From Vibrio toranzoniae (lineage in GTDB: Bacteria; Pseudomonadota; Gammaproteobacteria; Enterobacterales; Vibrionaceae), in the NCBI RefSeq assembly GCF_024347655.1, contig NZ_AP025515.1:1054001-1118000 (forward strand): a stretch of DNA of 64,000 nucleotides, in the 5' to 3' direction. Position numbers and translations under genes: made by a program. The notes under the pieces were generated by a model. The model had not been told where the DNA came from. It made no database searches and worked only from the letters and a program-made list of their open reading frames with translations. Shown here in pieces: positions 60,977 through 64,000 of the stretch. How positions within the stretch are numbered: position 1 is the stretch's first letter; every line of letters begins with the position of its first letter.

Positions 60977-62548
60977 ATGCAGTCAGTTCAAGGTACAGAT
61001 GCTATTCCAGCACCATCAAGCCTTCCAGGCAGTAAAAGCGTCTTCATCAAATGGGGGTTGCTTGGTAGCGTTGGCTTAATTAACGGCTACGCTACAATTC
61101 TAATGTATTCTCGTGGTGAGCTCGCTTTTGCGTTGCTTACTGTGATCTTAACGGCTTTGGCACTTTACATTTTTGGCAGTAAAAAAACTTACGCCCACCG
61201 TTATATTTATCCAGGTATCGCCGGAATGATCCTGTTCATTCTTTTCCCATTGGCATACACAGTCGGGCTTGCATTTACCAATTACAGCGCAAAAAACCAG
61301 CTTTCTTTAGAGCGTACTCAAACCGTTCTTTTAGATCGCTCATTCCAAAGTGGTGAGAGCTACCCATTTACTTTGTACAAGACTGATGACGGTCATCAGA
61401 TCGTGGTTAAAGATGGCGATCAGCTGTTAGCGACTGACGTATTTTCTCTAGACAATATGACAGCGACAGAGATGGACCTGTCTATCATCGAGTCTGTGCA
61501 AGGTGAAAAAGAGAAGATCAAAGCGATCATCCAAAACCGAGCAGCGATCAGTGGTGTTGATTTCAATCTACCAAACGGTGATGACATCCGCATGAGCGGC
61601 TTACGTAAGTTTGCTTCTGTTGCTCCGCTCTATACGCTACAAGACGATCAAAAAACGTTAATCAACAATGAGACGGGTGAAGTTCTCAAGCCAAATATGG
61701 ATGTGGGTTTCTACCAGCCTGTTGATGCAAACGGTGAGTTTACAGGTAATACCATCTCTCCAGGTTTTGTAGTTAGCATTGGTACGCATAACTTTGAACG
61801 TGTGTGGAAAGATGATGGCATCAAAGAACCTTTCATCAGCATCTTTATTTGGACGGTTATCTTCTCGGTATGTACCGTAGCGTTCACGCTTGTTATCGGC
61901 CTTGTGCTGGCAAACATCGTGCAATGGGAAGAGCTGAAAGGTCGTTCTATCTATCGTGTTTTACTGATTTTGCCTTACGCCGTTCCCGCGTTCATCTCGA
62001 TTCTTATCTTTAAAGGTCTATTCAACCAAAGCTTTGGTGAGATCAACATGGTGCTAGAGAACATCTTCGGCTTAAGCCCGAACTGGTTCTCTGACCCGAT
62101 TCTTGCGAAAACCATGGTGTTGATTGTTAACACATGGCTAGGTTTTCCTTACATGATGATTCTATGTATGGGTCTGTTGAAAGCGATTCCTGATGATCTA
62201 TATGAAGCGTCAGCGATTGATGGTGCGAACTTTCTTGATAACTTCAAGCGCATTACGTTCCCATTGATGATTAAGCCGCTAACACCGCTATTGATTGCAG
62301 CGTTTGCGTTTAACTTCAACAACTTTGTAATGATTCAACTATTGACCAATGGTGGACCGAACATGATTGGCACTTCTGAGCCTGCGGGTTACACAGACTT
62401 GCTTGTAAGCTACACGTACCGTATTGCATTCGAAGGTGGCGGCGGTCAAGACTTTGGTCTAGCAAGTGCAATCGCAACGCTTATCTTCCTATTGGTTGGT
62501 GCACTAGCGTTACTCAACCTTCGTTTCACTAAACTGTCTCAAGATTAA
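60977..62548 (+). CDS. malF: Maltose ABC transporter permease MalF
   Basis: A 523-residue inner-membrane permease (E. coli MalF is 514). N-terminal membrane helices (about 25-90) are followed by the large periplasmic P2 domain (about 110-280), which contacts MalE. Then come the core helices, with the coupling EAA motif DDLYEASAIDGANFLDNFKRITFPLM (about residues 410-435). It forms the channel with MalG on top of a MalK dimer. It follows malE after 81 bp and precedes malG by 11 bp. Confidence 0.96.
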   Translation: MQSVQGTDAIPAPSSLPGSKSVFIKWGLLGSVGLINGYATILMYSRGELAFALLTVILTALALYIFGSKKTYAHRYIYPGIAGMILFILFPLAYTVGLAFTNYSAKNQLSLERTQTVLLDRSFQSGESYPFTLYKTDDGHQIVVKDGDQLLATDVFSLDNMTATEMDLSIIESVQGEKEKIKAIIQNRAAISGVDFNLPNGDDIRMSGLRKFASVAPLYTLQDDQKTLINNETGEVLKPNMDVGFYQPVDANGEFTGNTISPGFVVSIGTHNFERVWKDDGIKEPFISIFIWTVIFSVCTVAFTLVIGLVLANIVQWEELKGRSIYRVLLILPYAVPAFISILIFKGLFNQSFGEINMVLENIFGLSPNWFSDPILAKTMVLIVNTWLGFPYMMILCMGLLKAIPDDLYEASAIDGANFLDNFKRITFPLMIKPLTPLLIAAFAFNFNNFVMIQLLTNGGPNMIGTSEPAGYTDLLVSYTYRIAFEGGGGQDFGLASAIATLIFLLVGALALLNLRFTKLSQD

Positions 62549-62559
62549 GGAGCACGACA

Positions 62560-63450
62560 ATGGCTATGGTACAAGGTAAAGGCCTTAAATACCGAGTGTG
62601 GGCAACGCATGCTGTGTTGTGGTGCTTCTTGGCAATGATTATCTTCCCATTATTGATGATCATCGCGATCTCATTCCGTGAAGGTAATTTCGCAACCGGT
62701 AGTTTGATTCCAGATAACCCATCATTGGAGCACTGGAAATTGGCTCTGGGTATGTCAGTGACGAACGCAGATGGTTCGGTAACAGCGCCGCCATTCCCAG
62801 TACTTACTTGGTTATGGAACTCCATAAAAGTGGCGGGTGTTACATCGATTCTAATTGTGGCACTGTCAACGACATCGGCTTACGCATTTGCTCGTATGCG
62901 CTTCAAGGGTAAAGAAACTATCCTGAAAGCGATGATGATTTTCCAAATGTTCCCAGCGGTACTAGCTCTAGTCGCTATCTACGCGTTGTTCGACAAACTT
63001 GGTCAATACATCCCGTTCTTAGGCTTGAACACGCATGGTGGTCTGATCTTCTCTTACCTAGGCGGTATCGCACTGCACGTTTGGACGATTAAAGGCTACT
63101 TTGAGACGATTGATAATTCGTTGGAAGAAGCTGCAGCACTGGATGGTGCAACGCCTTGGCAAGCATTCAGACTGGTTCTACTGCCATTGTCTGTGCCAAT
63201 CCTAGCGGTTGTGTTTATCCTGTCGTTCATTGCAACAGTAGGTGAAGTACCAGTAGCGTCTATCCTGCTTACAGATGTGAACTCTTACACGCTAGCAGTA
63301 GGTATGCAGCAATACCTATATCCTCAGAACTACCTATGGGGTGACTTTGCGGCAGCCGCTGTACTGTCAGCACTTCCGATTACTATCGTGTTTTTACTTG
63401 CTCAACGTTGGTTAGTGGGCGGTTTGACGGCTGGTGGTGTAAAAGGATAA
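62560..63450 (+). CDS. malG: Maltose ABC transporter permease MalG
   Basis: A 296-residue inner-membrane permease, the same length as E. coli MalG, with six membrane segments. The EAA coupling motif is in NSLEEAAALDGATPWQAFRLVLLPLS (about residues 188-213). The C-terminal GGLTAGGVKG tail, which in E. coli enters the translocation path, is present. AAGGAG precedes the ATG. It is the last gene of malEFG. Confidence 0.96.
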   Translation: MAMVQGKGLKYRVWATHAVLWCFLAMIIFPLLMIIAISFREGNFATGSLIPDNPSLEHWKLALGMSVTNADGSVTAPPFPVLTWLWNSIKVAGVTSILIVALSTTSAYAFARMRFKGKETILKAMMIFQMFPAVLALVAIYALFDKLGQYIPFLGLNTHGGLIFSYLGGIALHVWTIKGYFETIDNSLEEAAALDGATPWQAFRLVLLPLSVPILAVVFILSFIATVGEVPVASILLTDVNSYTLAVGMQQYLYPQNYLWGDFAAAAVLSALPITIVFLLAQRWLVGGLTAGGVKG

Positions 63451-63473
63451 GCTGTAGCCTATAAGAAAGAAAA

Positions 63474-63495
63474 AGAGCGACCACTAGGTCGCTCT
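63474..63495 (+). terminator. Terminator-like hairpin after malG
   Basis: AGAGCGACC-ACTA-GGTCGCTCT perfect 9-bp stem about 20 bases after the malG stop. The following ATATTGGCATTTTT is only moderately T-rich. Confidence 0.75.
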
Positions 63496-63624
63496 ATATT
63501 GGCATTTTTATTACACCATTTGGTTTGGCCGCCGATCAGTAATAAAAATAACCCTCAGGTTACGCATAGCTGGCTGCTAATCAGGTTCCTTACGCTATTA
63601 ATGATTAGTGGTTTTTGTAACTCT

Positions 63625-63651
63625 AACCCAGGTACTTACTTGGGTTTTTTT
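63625..63651 (+). terminator. Orphan rho-independent terminator
   Basis: AACCCA/TGGGTT stem with a 10-base loop followed by a run of T. It lies 175 bases after malG with no gene in front of it, so it may end a small RNA or a read-through transcript. Confidence 0.7.
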
Positions 63652-64000
63652 ATGCCTAGATTTTAGTTTATTTATTATAAGAATCTCACTTCCGAACAAC
63701 ACTTCAGCTAAATCAACATGCGACGTAAAGCGTAAATATTGAGTATTCATACTTACATTACACTTTGATTCGTGATCTTGACGTACTAGCCAAAAGCTAA
63801 GAATCCTTATTGTTAGCAATTTGGGTATGAATAGTTGTGTCTGATTGTGTTGATATGTAGAAAAAAGATGGCAAACAATTACATGTTTTAATGGTGTCTG
63901 ATTGATTAAAATTATCCTGTTTCGAAACTCAGTGAAAGGGATTGCATTGGTTGCTATAGGATATGGAAAAATAATAAATAATATTTTTAGATAGGCAGTT

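Larger units (their letters stand above)
63451..64000. other. Gene-free stretch after malG
   Basis: 550 bp with two terminator-like hairpins (63474-63495 and 63625-63651) and otherwise AT-rich sequence. No ORF here is credible. It may contain a small RNA ending at the second hairpin and upstream sequence of the next gene beyond the window. Confidence 0.6.

Noticed and set aside
63598..63819. 73-residue minus-strand frame after malG.
   Set aside because: It overlaps the orphan terminator, has unremarkable composition and no recognised family or ribosome site.

Overview
The window reads as part of the second chromosome of a marine Vibrio, probably of the Splendidus clade. Evidence: a Qrr quorum-sensing RNA with LuxO boxes, Vibrio-type maltose regulon genes, a thermolabile-hemolysin phospholipase, a UPF0397-type ECF transporter, many c-di-GMP and chemotaxis genes, and a gene order (malT-malP-malQ-glgB; deoD, L,D-transpeptidase, lpp, DEAD helicase; MCP-pst-GGDEF) that I recall from V. 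cholerae chromosome 2. There are no tRNA or rRNA genes, no CRISPR array, no prophage and no intact insertion sequence. One transposase-like gene looks domesticated.

Layout. 1-410: a Qrr sRNA with a sigma-54 promoter and two LuxO boxes. 457-11050: the maltodextrin/glycogen block, with malT divergent from malP-malQ-glgB and CRP sites between them. 11075-14954: a short TetR-type regulator and a three-gene ECF vitamin/micronutrient transporter. 15163-17900: a YibH/YibI-like HlyD + DUF3302 pair and an EamA permease. 18011-21060: an overlapping pair made of a TPR-GGEEF diguanylate cyclase and a TPR protein with a decayed GGDEF domain. 21247-23545: a transposase-like zinc-ribbon protein downstream of deoD. 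23892-26994: an L,D-transpeptidase facing an Lpp/OprI-type lipoprotein, then a DEAD-box helicase. 27162-30667: phospholipase (tlh) divergent from lipase and lipase chaperone.

30820-39525 is the most interesting accessory region. A perfect CRP site and a strong Fur box precede five tightly packed genes: a secreted prolyl oligopeptidase, a TonB-dependent receptor, a secreted gluzincin metalloprotease with a P domain, and two DUF1566 (Lcl_C) surface/periplasmic proteins. It looks like an iron-responsive protease-plus-import system. It is followed by a chemoreceptor gene with a Fur-like box of its own.

41592-45492: pstSCAB with Pho-box-like repeats and no phoU. 45684-47828: a GAF-GGEEF cyclase (CdgA-like). 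47937-54924: a six-gene Bat/MoxR operon whose VWA-TPR protein carries a 12-copy QQG repeat. 55257-57295: a Cache chemoreceptor with a sigma-28 promoter. 57934-63450: divergent malK and malEFG around a regulatory region dense in MalT-box-like motifs plus a CRP site. Sugar uptake (MalEFGK) and breakdown (MalP, MalQ) therefore lie at the two ends of the window, joined by the MalT and CRP regulators.

Two different 7-bp tandem repeats sit at the 3' ends of malT and the first MCP gene. Many start codons were moved downstream of the longest ORF, on the basis of ribosome binding sites, signal peptides and family length.
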